19,599 nucleotides of DNA, taken from positions 1 to 19,599 of the forward strand of contig DFYJ01000063.1 in the NCBI GenBank assembly GCA_002383325.1, read 5' to 3'. This DNA comes from Candidatus Aminicenantes bacterium UBA4085 (GTDB lineage Bacteria; Acidobacteriota; Aminicenantia; Aminicenantales; UBA4085). The notes beneath the pieces are model-generated. The model was given only the letters and a program-made list of their open reading frames with translations. It was not told the origin of the DNA and made no database searches. Positions 6,810 to 14,202 of the stretch are shown here, piece by piece. Within the stretch, counting starts at the first letter, position 1, and each line of letters begins with the position of its first letter. A program made the translations under genes and the position numbers.

Positions 6810-6836
6810 TTGACCCGATGCGCATCGGATGATAAG
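6810..6836 (+). promoter_or_regulatory. Candidate promoter with a 14-bp palindrome, upstream of the secreted protein gene
   Basis: TTGACC (6810-6815) could be a -35 and GATAAG (6831-6836) a -10, although the 15-base spacing is short. The perfect palindrome CCGATGCGCATCGG (6815-6828) lies between them, where a bound protein would control initiation. The next start codon is at 6938, giving a leader of about 95 bases. Confidence 0.35.
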
Positions 6837-6937
6837 TTCAAATCAACAAAATTGGGATTCTTTGCCTTCGGACATAGCGACTCGCATGACAAGGGCGGAG
6901 CGTGCGTCCATATCTCTTTCTTACAAGGAGGAGTCTC

Positions 6938-7639
6938 ATGATGTGTCTACTCCGACCCGGCTCCAGCCAGCCCAGCCCGGCCCAAAGACCCCGCTCCGGG
7001 CCCTTGATCATCTCCATTCTGTTTCTTATGACCTTGAGTGCCGTCCTGGCCCACGCGACGGAGTTCAAGCTGACCGGAACGCCATCGGGCGGCAAGAACG
7101 TCGTTCTCACCGTCAACGCAAAGATCATGAGGATCGCCCGTGAATCCGGCGTTGAGAGCTATACCCTATGGCGTAACGGCCAGCCGTTCGTTACGGTGAA
7201 GCCTCGCAAGCTCGAGGAGAAAAACGGCCTGAAAGGAGTCCTTCCTCCTGGAAACTACGTACTCAGAACCACGGGCGGATCGGTCACCTTGTATCTGGAC
7301 ACCGTTTACAAACCCGAGAAGATTTCGCTGTGGGGGAGGCGAAACGCCCTCGTCGAGCCTCTCGCGGACGGCAATGAAATCGTCCTTGCCTCGCCGGCCA
7401 TGATCGTCTCCTCCTTCTATGATGGGACGGTGGGAATGGGGATATATTTTGAGACGACCCGGGTCCTCTATTTCGTCTCCCCGCACAACCGGACCAACCC
7501 GGGGCCCCGGGTCATCGGTGGAACCGGAGGAAAAACGCTCGTCGGACAGGTGCTTCCGGCGGGCGTCTATCATCTGAACCCTGAACGAGGCGTAGCGGAT
7601 GGAATCGTCCGAGGAGACGTAGTCCTGGATGTGCGTTAG
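6938..7639 (+). CDS. Secreted protein of unknown function
   Basis: I do not recognise this 233-residue protein. The ATG at 6938-6940 is chosen because AAGGAGG lies seven bases upstream; an in-frame ATG at 6902 has no such site. The N-terminus is long and basic, followed by a hydrophobic stretch (LIISILFLMTLSAVLAHA), which looks like a signal peptide cleaved after AHA near residue 38. The mature part (starting TEFKLTGTPSGG) is rich in beta-type residues, glycine and valine, with no cysteine or catalytic motif that I can see, so a beta-sandwich binding or surface role is possible. It lies just beyond the right end of the mobile element and has GC-rich host codon use. It appears to be transcribed alone. 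Confidence 0.75.
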   Translation: MMCLLRPGSSQPSPAQRPRSGPLIISILFLMTLSAVLAHATEFKLTGTPSGGKNVVLTVNAKIMRIARESGVESYTLWRNGQPFVTVKPRKLEEKNGLKGVLPPGNYVLRTTGGSVTLYLDTVYKPEKISLWGRRNALVEPLADGNEIVLASPAMIVSSFYDGTVGMGIYFETTRVLYFVSPHNRTNPGPRVIGGTGGKTLVGQVLPAGVYHLNPERGVADGIVRGDVVLDVR

Positions 7640-7687
7640 AGGCCGAGCGAAGTCCCGGTCCTCTTGGTCGGGGAGCATGCCCGGGGG

Positions 7688-7693
7688 TAGAAT
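7688..7693 (+). promoter_or_regulatory. -10 element (TAGAAT) of the MORN-like gene, suggesting a leaderless start
   Basis: GGGGGTAGAAT ends six bases before the ATG at 7700. A transcript starting at normal distance from this -10 would begin at or next to the ATG. No Shine-Dalgarno site is visible, which fits leaderless translation. Confidence 0.45.
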
Positions 7694-7699
7694 TCTCTC

Positions 7700-7861
7700 A
7701 TGAAAGAACGCTTCTATAAGAACGGGCAGAAGATGTTCGAGCAGAAAGGCGCGACCTTAACCTGGTTCTTCAAGACCGGCCAAGTGAAGGCCAAGGGTCG
7801 GAGCGTCGACGACGTCATGCAGGGCCGCTGGATCTTCTACCGCGAGGACGGCCAACTCTGG
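7700..7861 (+). pseudogene. MORN-repeat-like small protein, 5' part, split by the insertion sequence
   Basis: The first 54 codons encode a protein with MORN-like repeats: FYKNGQKMFE, FFKTGQVKAKG and GRWIFYREDGQLW, a pattern of aromatic residues and glycines seen in small bacterial proteins annotated as MORN-repeat or YwqK-like. After the codon for W (7859-7861) the insertion sequence begins. The open frame continues 11 codons into the insertion sequence terminus and stops at 7892-7894, giving a truncated 64-residue product. The other half resumes at 9718. Joined, the two halves keep frame and repeat periodicity (GQLW|QIGHFKDNQKHG). The native role is unknown. Confidence 0.8.
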
Positions 7862-7979
7862 CTCATTTTCGACAGTTCCAAGGACTCTTTTTGAACCCGC
7901 CTTCACATAACAAACGACTTACCGCCCGAAATCGCTGTATTTCCCGAAAACGTAGTGCCTAGAGGGTTGGCCGGACCTC

Positions 7980-8007
7980 TTGACATACGCCTTTTCTGTA
8001 TTATGAT
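7980..8007 (+). promoter_or_regulatory. Transposase promoter inside the insertion sequence
   Basis: TTGACA (7980-7985), a 16-base spacer and TATGAT (8002-8007) precede the transposase ATG at 8014 by only six bases. No Shine-Dalgarno site is present, so the transposase message is probably leaderless. Confidence 0.6.
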
Positions 8008-8013
8008 ATCAGT

Positions 8014-9624
8014 ATGTTTTTCCGTTACAAGCGTAGCCTCCAGAACGGCGCCACCTACGAGTACCTCCAGATCGCTGAGTCCTACCGCCTCGAGGGTAAG
8101 CCGCGGCAGCGCGTCCTGGCCACGTTGGGGCGTCGAGATCGACTGGAAGCCGAGGGCAAGATCGATTCGTTGGTCGAAAGTCTGGCCAAGTTCAGCCAGA
8201 AGTACCGGGCTCTTAAAGCCCTGTCCCTGGAAGCCCGGACCGCCAAGCTCTGGGGGCCGGTCTTGATCTTCGACCGTCTGTGGGAGGAACAGGGACTGCT
8301 CGAGATCTTGAACAAGCTGGTTGATGGCCGCAAGTTCGGGTTCGACCTGGAGCGGGTCGCCTTCGCCATGGTCCTGCAGCGGCTCATCGCTCCCGGCTCG
8401 GATCTTCAGGGCTCGGAGTGGGCCCGGACGGTGGAAGGCCTGCCGGAGATCGCCCTGCAGCACCTTGACCGGACTAACGGCTTCCTGGCCGAGAACCGGG
8501 AAGAGCTCGAACGGGCCCTGTTCGCCCGGGATCGGGATCTGTTCTCCCAGGAGCTGGATGTCGTCTTCCTGGATACGACCAGCATCGCCATCCACCGGGA
8601 CGAGGAAACGGAATGGCGCAAGCGCGGCTACTCGCGGGACCACCGGCCGGATCTGCCGCAGATGGTCCTGAGCATCGCGGTGGACGGCCAGGGCTGGCCG
8701 GTGTCGTGGGAAGTTTTTCCTGGGAATACGGCGGATCCGGTGGCCTTCGAGGCGATGATCACGAAGCTGCGGACGGGCTTTGCCGTCGCCCCAGCGAAGC
8801 TCGCGACGCGCTTCCGGATCGGTCATGTGGTCGTCGTGGCGGATCGGGGCATGATGGGGAAAAAGAGCCTCGATCTTCTGACCGAGGGGCAAGCTCCCTA
8901 CGACTACATCCTGGGCTGCCGGATGAGGAAGCAGAAGGAGATCTCCGCCGAGGTCCTGGGCTGGGCCGGGCGCTATGAGGACGTGGCCCCGAACCTGAAG
9001 GTCAAGGAAGTCCGGATCGAAGACCGCCGCTATGTTATCTGCCTGAACGAGGAAGAAAAGCGGAAGGACGAAGCCGCCCGCTTGGCCATCCTGGACGCCC
9101 TGCGGGAGAAGCTTACGGGCGGCGCCAAGAACCTGATCGGCAACAAGGGCTATGCCCGGTATCTGCGCGTGGCCAAGGACGCGGTCCAGATCGATGAGGA
9201 CAAGGTCCTTCTCGAGTCCCGCTTCGACGGCAAGTACGTCCTGCGGACGAACACCGAGCTTCCGGCCGCCGAGGTGGCCAAGACGTATAAAAGCCTCTGG
9301 CGGGTAGAACGAGCCTTCCGGGAGACGAAAAGCACGCTCGAGGTGCGGCCGGTCTTCCATCATCGCGATGACACAACGATCGGGCATATCGTAGCCGGGT
9401 TCCTTGCGCTTCGCCTCGAGGTCGATCTGCAGCGCCGGCTGGATGAGCATAAGATAGACGTCTCCTGGCCGACACTGATGAGGGACCTCAGCCAAGTCCA
9501 GGCCGTGCATCTGCAAGTGGACGGTCAATCTTATCGGCTTCGTACGGATCTCCAAGGCGTGGCTCATCAGGCCTTCCAGGCGGCCGGAGTGCGACCGCCA
9601 TCTGCCGTGACGATATGCGACTGA
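8014..9624 (+). CDS. IS1634-family (IS4-superfamily) DDE transposase
   Basis: A 536-residue transposase that cuts and rejoins the ends of the surrounding insertion sequence. Candidate catalytic residues are D in VVFLDTTS (about residue 190), D in VVVADRGMMG (about 278) and E in LWRVERAFRETK, the last being the Y-(2)-R-(3)-E-(6)-K-like signature region of the IS4 superfamily. The C-terminal segment (DGQSYRLRTDLQGVAHQAFQ) is typical of IS1634 proteins. The length is normal and no frame break is seen, so the element may be active. It has its own promoter and no convincing ribosome binding site. Confidence 0.93.
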   Translation: MFFRYKRSLQNGATYEYLQIAESYRLEGKPRQRVLATLGRRDRLEAEGKIDSLVESLAKFSQKYRALKALSLEARTAKLWGPVLIFDRLWEEQGLLEILNKLVDGRKFGFDLERVAFAMVLQRLIAPGSDLQGSEWARTVEGLPEIALQHLDRTNGFLAENREELERALFARDRDLFSQELDVVFLDTTSIAIHRDEETEWRKRGYSRDHRPDLPQMVLSIAVDGQGWPVSWEVFPGNTADPVAFEAMITKLRTGFAVAPAKLATRFRIGHVVVVADRGMMGKKSLDLLTEGQAPYDYILGCRMRKQKEISAEVLGWAGRYEDVAPNLKVKEVRIEDRRYVICLNEEEKRKDEAARLAILDALREKLTGGAKNLIGNKGYARYLRVAKDAVQIDEDKVLLESRFDGKYVLRTNTELPAAEVAKTYKSLWRVERAFRETKSTLEVRPVFHHRDDTTIGHIVAGFLALRLEVDLQRRLDEHKIDVSWPTLMRDLSQVQAVHLQVDGQSYRLRTDLQGVAHQAFQAAGVRPPSAVTICD

Positions 9625-9717
9625 GCCAACCGACCGTAGTGCCAAAGTATTTTCCAGCGCCCGTAATCCGTTCATTTACAGAGAGTTCGGAAAATCAACT
9701 GTCGAAAATGAGTCTGG

Positions 9718-9837
9718 CAGATCGGCCATTTCAAGGACAACCAGAAGCACGGCGAGTTCGTTCGTTACGACCGGGCCGGCCGGGTCGAATACCGGGAAAC
9801 GTTCGTCCTGGGCTAGATTGTCAAGAAACCCAAGTAG
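9718..9837 (+). pseudogene. MORN-repeat-like small protein, 3' part after the insertion sequence
   Basis: The frame resumes right after the second TCTGG with QIGHFKDNQKHGEFVRYD and AGRVEYRETF, matching the repeat pattern of 7700-7861. A TAG occurs at 9814-9816, but the same frame continues IVKKPK to another TAG at 9835-9837. A Lys-rich end is typical of such proteins, so the first TAG may be a change that arose after inactivation (AAG to TAG). This part has no start of its own. Confidence 0.75.
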
Positions 9838-9894
9838 CCCGCCGGCCCGGTAACGCGCCGCTCATCTTGCGCGCTTGCTTGGGCCCTCGTTTGG

Positions 9895-9900
9895 TATAAG
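9895..9900 (+). promoter_or_regulatory. Candidate -10 element (TATAAG) of the glycosidase-like gene
   Basis: GGTATAAGATA lies 31 bases before the ATG at 9932. It has the GG-T-A-AA- pattern shared with other starts in the host part. A -35 is not obvious. Confidence 0.4.
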
Positions 9901-9931
9901 ATACCCCCATCATCCCCGCGAGGAGTCGTCC

Positions 9932-12900
9932 ATGAAGCTTCGCCGCCTGGCCCTTCCCAGTCTCATCCTGCTGGCCTCCGCCGCCGCGCTGATCGTGCTG
10001 GCGGCCTGCGCTGAGAAACCCGCCCCGCTGCCCTCCGCACTGCCCAAGCCGCCCCAGAGCTTGGCTGACTTGCGGCTGCTCTTCGCCGACCCGCCGGCCG
10101 AGTACCGCAGCGCGCCGCTGTGGGTCTGGAACAACCGGGTCAGCCAGTCTGACATCGACGAACAGCTGGCCGACTTCAAGGCCAAGGGCATCGGCGGCGT
10201 GTTCGTGCACCCGCGGCCCGGCCTGATCACGCCCTACCTGTCGCAGGAGTGGCTCGATCTCTTCAAGCATGCCGTGGCCAAGGGCAAAGAGCTGGGCATG
10301 AAGGTCTGGATCTACGACGAAAACTCCTACCCCTCGGGCTTCGCCGGCGGCCATGTCCCGGCCGCCATGCCGGACTCGATCCGGGCCGGCCTGCGCATGA
10401 CCAAGATGGACGCTTTGCCTGCGCCTTTCGAGTCGGAGCCGGTCGTTGTTCTGCGCCGGACCGAGACGGGATACGAGGACATCACGGCCCGGATCAAGGC
10501 CGAAACGCCCGGCCCGGGCCCCTTCCTTGTCTTCGACATCAACCGCCAGAAGCCCAGCCCCTGGTACGGCGGCTTCGCCTACGTCGACATCATGCGGCCC
10601 GAAGTCACGGCCAAGTTCCTGGATGTCACCTTGGGGGCTTACAAGGCCGCCTTTGGCGAGGAGTTCGGCGTGACCGTCCCCGGCTCCTTCCAGGACGAGG
10701 CCGAGATCAACCCGGCCGGCGGGCAGGGGATGTCCGTGGTCAACTGGACGCCGCGGCTCTTCGACGCCTTCCTGGCCAAATACGGCTACGACCTGCGCCC
10801 CGCCCTGCCCTCGCTCTACGAGGACGTCGGCGACTGGAAGGCCGTGCGCCACGACTTCTACGGCCTGCTCCTCGATCTCTTCATCGAGGGCTGGGCCAAG
10901 CCCTACCATGACTACGCCGCGGCCGCCAATCTGGCCATGACCGGGCACTACTGGGAGCATGAGTGGCCGCGCCCGTTGATCGGGCCCGACAACCTGGCCA
11001 TGGCCGCCTGGGCCCACGTGCCCGGGATCGACATCCTGATGAACGAGTTCGTCCGAGACACCCACGCCCAGTTCGGCAATGCCCGGGCGGTCAAGGAGAT
11101 TCGCAGCGCGGCCAACCAGATGGGCCTGCCCCAGACCATGTCCGAGACCTACGGCGCGGGCGGTTGGGACCTGACCTTCTTCGACCAGAAGCGGATCGTC
11201 GACTGGGAGCTGGCCCTGGGCGTCAATCTGGTCAATCAGCACCTCTCCTATGTCACCATCATGGGCGCCCGCAAGCGCGATCATCCGCAGTCGTTCTCCT
11301 ACCACGAGCCGTGGTGGGCCGATTACCGGGTCATGGGCGATTACATCGGCCGGGCGGCCCTGGCCGTGACAGCCGGCCGGCAGGACAACCGGATCCTGGT
11401 CCTGGAGCCGACCACGACGGCCTGGATGCACTATCGCCCCGGCGGCGATTCCGAGGTGATGAAGGCCATCGGCGCCGACTTCACCGCCTTCATCGACGGG
11501 CTCGAGGCCGCCCAGATCGAATACGACCTGGGCAGCGAAGACACCGTGCGGGAGCAGGGCCGGGTAGACGGCAAGAAGCTGGCCGTCGGCAAGATGGCCT
11601 ACGAGCTGGTCATCCTGGCGCCGGGCACCGAGAACCTCGAGAAGACGACCGTCGATCTTCTCGGCAAGTATCTGGCCAAGGGCGGCCGGATCTTGTCCCT
11701 CGTTCCCGCGCCGGCCTTCATCGCGGGGCGGCCCGACAAGGCTGTCGCCGATCTCGCCGTCAAGTACGCCGAGCGATGGGTGCAGGCCGCCCCGGCCGAA
11801 GCGCCCGTTAAGGCGATCGAGATGATCAAGCCTGCCTTCGCCTTCACGGTGGGCGGCGCCCCCACGGCCATGCCCAACATGCTCTTCCATCACCGGCGGA
11901 CCTTCGCCGACGGCGAGCTGGTCTTTCTGGCCAACATCGACCCGGCCGCGGGCATCGCCGGCGAGATCTCCGGGCCGGGCAAGTCCTGCGAGATCTGGGA
12001 TGCCATGAGCGGCAAGATCGTGCCCTACCCCGCCGAGGCCTCGGCCGACGGTCTCAAGGCCGCCTTCGATCTTCCTCCGGGCGGCAGCCTGGTGCTGGCT
12101 TTCAAGCCCGAGGCCGGTGAAGCCGCGCCCGTCCCGGCCAAGGCCGAGTGGACCGACGCCGCTCCCGGCGCCAAGACCGCCGTCGCCCGGCTCGAGGACA
12201 ACATACTGACCCTGGACTACTGCGACCTGATCCTGAACGGCAAGACCGAGAAGGACCTCTACTTTTACGAGGCCCAGCTGAAGACCTACAGGGCCCACGG
12301 CCTGGACCGCAATCCCTGGGACAGCGCCGTGCAGTATAAAACCAACATCCTGGACAAGGACAAGTTCGCCGCCGACTCCGGCTTCGAGGCGACCTTCCGC
12401 TTCCGGGTCGCGCCCGACGTGGCCCCGAAAGCCGTGCAGGCGATTATCGAGCGGCCAGCCCTATTCAAGGTCTTCCTCAACGGAAAGCCGGTCGATCCCA
12501 AGCCGGGCGAGTGGCGGATGGATAAGACCTTCGGCGTCTTCCCTTTGACCGTCAAGCCGGGGGAGAACGCCATCACCCTCAAGGCCGCTCCGTTCACCAT
12601 CCACAGCGAGCTCGAGGCGATCTACTTGGTCGGCGACTTCGCCCTTAAAAGCGAAGCAAAAGGCTTCCAGATCATCCCGCCCGCGGCCCTGGCTTTGGGG
12701 CCCTGGAGCGGGCAGGGGATGCCGATGATGAGCGGCCGGGTGGGCTACACCAAGGCTATCGACGTGCCCGCGGAGGGGCCCGGCGCGGCCCGTTACCGCG
12801 TCGCCCTCGGCTCCTGGTTGGGCTCGCTGGCCGAGGTCCTGGTCAACGGCGAGAAGGCCGGTTTGATCGCCTTCGCGCCTTTCGAGCTGGACATCACGCC

Positions 12901-13111
12901 GCTGCTCAAGCCGGGCCGGAACGAGGTCACGGTGGCGGTCATCGGGACGCTCAAGAACACTCTGGGCCCCCACCACAACAACCCGCCCCTCGGCCGGGCC
13001 TGGCCGGGGCAGTTCCAAAAGGGAGCCGAGAAAGGCCGGCCGGCCGGCCAGGATTATTCCGTCGCCGGCTACGGCTTGTTCGAGGATTTCAGGATCGAGA
13101 AGACGATTTAA
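9932..13111 (+). CDS. Glycoside hydrolase-like lipoprotein (GH106/rhamnosidase-like)
   Basis: A 1059-residue lipoprotein likely to act on polysaccharide side chains at the cell surface or in the periplasm. The ATG at 9932 follows GAGGAG by six bases. The signal peptide ends in the lipobox LAAC (Cys26). The N-terminal domain has APLWVWNNRVS (about residues 61-71), GIGGVFVHPRPGL, and KVWIYDENSYPSGFAGG, features of a TIM-barrel glycosidase group related to GH106 alpha-L-rhamnosidases. FQDEAEIN near residue 252 is a candidate acidic active-site segment. A middle region has FVRDTHAQFGN, MSETYGAGGWD and QHLSYVTIMG. The C-terminal part (about 880-1059) contains a GH2-type sugar-binding jelly roll (SWLGSLAEVLVNGEKAG, ELDITPLLKPGRNEV). 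The 3' end overlaps the convergent URO-D-like gene by 23 bases. The substrate is not determined; the GH family number is an inference. Confidence 0.85.
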   Translation: MKLRRLALPSLILLASAAALIVLAACAEKPAPLPSALPKPPQSLADLRLLFADPPAEYRSAPLWVWNNRVSQSDIDEQLADFKAKGIGGVFVHPRPGLITPYLSQEWLDLFKHAVAKGKELGMKVWIYDENSYPSGFAGGHVPAAMPDSIRAGLRMTKMDALPAPFESEPVVVLRRTETGYEDITARIKAETPGPGPFLVFDINRQKPSPWYGGFAYVDIMRPEVTAKFLDVTLGAYKAAFGEEFGVTVPGSFQDEAEINPAGGQGMSVVNWTPRLFDAFLAKYGYDLRPALPSLYEDVGDWKAVRHDFYGLLLDLFIEGWAKPYHDYAAAANLAMTGHYWEHEWPRPLIGPDNLAMAAWAHVPGIDILMNEFVRDTHAQFGNARAVKEIRSAANQMGLPQTMSETYGAGGWDLTFFDQKRIVDWELALGVNLVNQHLSYVTIMGARKRDHPQSFSYHEPWWADYRVMGDYIGRAALAVTAGRQDNRILVLEPTTTAWMHYRPGGDSEVMKAIGADFTAFIDGLEAAQIEYDLGSEDTVREQGRVDGKKLAVGKMAYELVILAPGTENLEKTTVDLLGKYLAKGGRILSLVPAPAFIAGRPDKAVADLAVKYAERWVQAAPAEAPVKAIEMIKPAFAFTVGGAPTAMPNMLFHHRRTFADGELVFLANIDPAAGIAGEISGPGKSCEIWDAMSGKIVPYPAEASADGLKAAFDLPPGGSLVLAFKPEAGEAAPVPAKAEWTDAAPGAKTAVARLEDNILTLDYCDLILNGKTEKDLYFYEAQLKTYRAHGLDRNPWDSAVQYKTNILDKDKFAADSGFEATFRFRVAPDVAPKAVQAIIERPALFKVFLNGKPVDPKPGEWRMDKTFGVFPLTVKPGENAITLKAAPFTIHSELEAIYLVGDFALKSEAKGFQIIPPAALALGPWSGQGMPMMSGRVGYTKAIDVPAEGPGAARYRVALGSWLGSLAEVLVNGEKAGLIAFAPFELDITPLLKPGRNEVTVAVIGTLKNTLGPHHNNPPLGRAWPGQFQKGAEKGRPAGQDYSVAGYGLFEDFRIEKTI

Positions 13112-14168
13112 GGCGGCGCCGGAGGTCGAAGACCGTCTCGAAGACGGCCCGCACCTGGGGGTCCGAGACCCGGTCGTCCATGTTGATGCAGCAGACGCCG
13201 GTCAGTTGAGGATCGCCGGATGCCTCGACCCGCGTCTTGATCTCGCGCTGCACCGCCGCCTCGTCCCAGCCGACGATCTCGACCGGGCTGAGGCGGATGT
13301 TGAGGAAGGTGCGCGGCAGTCTCGTGCGGAGCGCCCTCAGGTCGCCGCCCCAGCCGACATCCAGGAAATCCAGGCTGGGCAGCGAGGCGAATTCCTCCGC
13401 GAAGCGATGGGGGTCGGCGCCGCAGTAGTGGATTCCGAAAGGCCGCCGATGCAGGCTCCAGTCGGCGTCCAGCGGCTTGATGAACTGACGGTAATGGGCG
13501 ATCGAGATCATGGTCAGGGCGCACTCGGAGTGGAGGAAAACCGGTGCCGCCAGGTGCCGGACGGTCCGGTTGACCGAGATCGAGGTCGTGCCCGTCTCAT
13601 CCTGAAGATATCTTGTGAAGCGGTCGATGACCCGGCCGATGCGGGTGAAGTATTCGGCCGCCGCGTCCGGCTGGTCGGCCATGTCCAGGAAGATCGCCTG
13701 GCCCCGAAGGTCCAGGGCCAGGTTGAGGACCCCGCCCCAGTTGATGTCCCCGCTGACGAAGCCGAAGCGGCTCTTGAGGGCTTTGACAAGGCCGATGAAG
13801 CGGCGATAGGCCGGGCTCTCGAAGGCCGCATCCACGTCGAGATCGAGGTCCGGCTGGCCGGCCGGGATGACCAAGGGAGGGCCGTCCTCGGGATATTCCA
13901 CCCGGCAGCCCAGCATCTCCGAAAGCAGGAACCCGGCGGCGTTATGGACGTTCCCGATCCAGGGAATGTCGCGGCCGCGGTCCCCGCCCAGGCCGAGGTC
14001 GCCGAACTTCTCGAAGAGGATCTTCTCCATCCGCCGCTCGTCCTCGACCCGGCGGCCGGGATGGAAATAGAAGTCCGGATCGAACGAGATGCCGGCATGC
14101 TTGTGCCACCAGGAGGGATGGAAGACGACTTCCACGGGGAGAAGGTCCGTTGCCGGCTCCCGATTCAT
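13089..14168 (-). CDS. Uroporphyrinogen decarboxylase-like methyltransferase (URO-D superfamily)
   Basis: A 359-residue protein of the URO-D fold. It keeps the zinc-binding pattern of corrinoid-dependent methyltransferases of the MtaA/CmuA type rather than the heme enzyme: H247 and C249 in FGIHYCG, and C326/C327 in TGVCCINMDD. Other family segments are FLHSECALTMISIAHYRQFI and LDFLDVGWGGDL. Known relatives move methyl groups from methylated substrates to a corrinoid protein or to thiols. No corrinoid protein is next to it. The ATG at 14166-14168 is preceded immediately by AAGGAGG, a very tight spacing. It is the last gene of the minus-strand operon with the hydrolase (34-base gap). Neighbourhood to a glycosidase suggests a methylated sugar or aromatic substrate, which is speculative. 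Confidence 0.82.
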   Translation of the reverse strand: MNREPATDLLPVEVVFHPSWWHKHAGISFDPDFYFHPGRRVEDERRMEKILFEKFGDLGLGGDRGRDIPWIGNVHNAAGFLLSEMLGCRVEYPEDGPPLVIPAGQPDLDLDVDAAFESPAYRRFIGLVKALKSRFGFVSGDINWGGVLNLALDLRGQAIFLDMADQPDAAAEYFTRIGRVIDRFTRYLQDETGTTSISVNRTVRHLAAPVFLHSECALTMISIAHYRQFIKPLDADWSLHRRPFGIHYCGADPHRFAEEFASLPSLDFLDVGWGGDLRALRTRLPRTFLNIRLSPVEIVGWDEAAVQREIKTRVEASGDPQLTGVCCINMDDRVSDPQVRAVFETVFDLRRRLKSSSRS

Positions 14169-14202
14169 CCTCCTTCTCCCACTCCCTCGGCTTTCCGTGT
14201 CC

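Larger units (their letters stand above)
7862..9712 (+). mobile_element. Complete IS1634-type insertion sequence
   Basis: The element is 1851 bp long. Its ends are CTCATTTTCGACAGTT (7862-7877) and the exact reverse complement AACTGTCGAAAATGAG (9697-9712), a perfect 16-bp terminal inverted repeat. It is flanked by the direct duplication TCTGG (7857-7861 and 9713-9717). Five to six bases is the usual target duplication for this IS4-superfamily group. It holds one transposase gene. The insertion splits a MORN-like gene. Perfect ends, duplication and an intact transposase indicate a recent insertion. Confidence 0.93.

Noticed and set aside
7951..9643. Nine-base direct repeat CGTAGTGCC near both ends of the insertion sequence, first taken as its target duplication
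   Set aside because: It lies inside the true ends, which are defined by 16-bp perfect inverted repeats, the TCTGG duplication and the restored MORN-like frame.
7903..9675. A 590-codon open frame antisense to the transposase
   Set aside because: It is a shadow of the transposase; no motif or ribosome binding site, and it covers nearly the whole insertion sequence.
9821..12298. An 825-codon open frame antisense to the glycosidase gene
   Set aside because: The residue pattern is the low-complexity G/R/D/L-rich shadow typical of GC-rich genes, and the sense strand has a clear signal peptide and domains.
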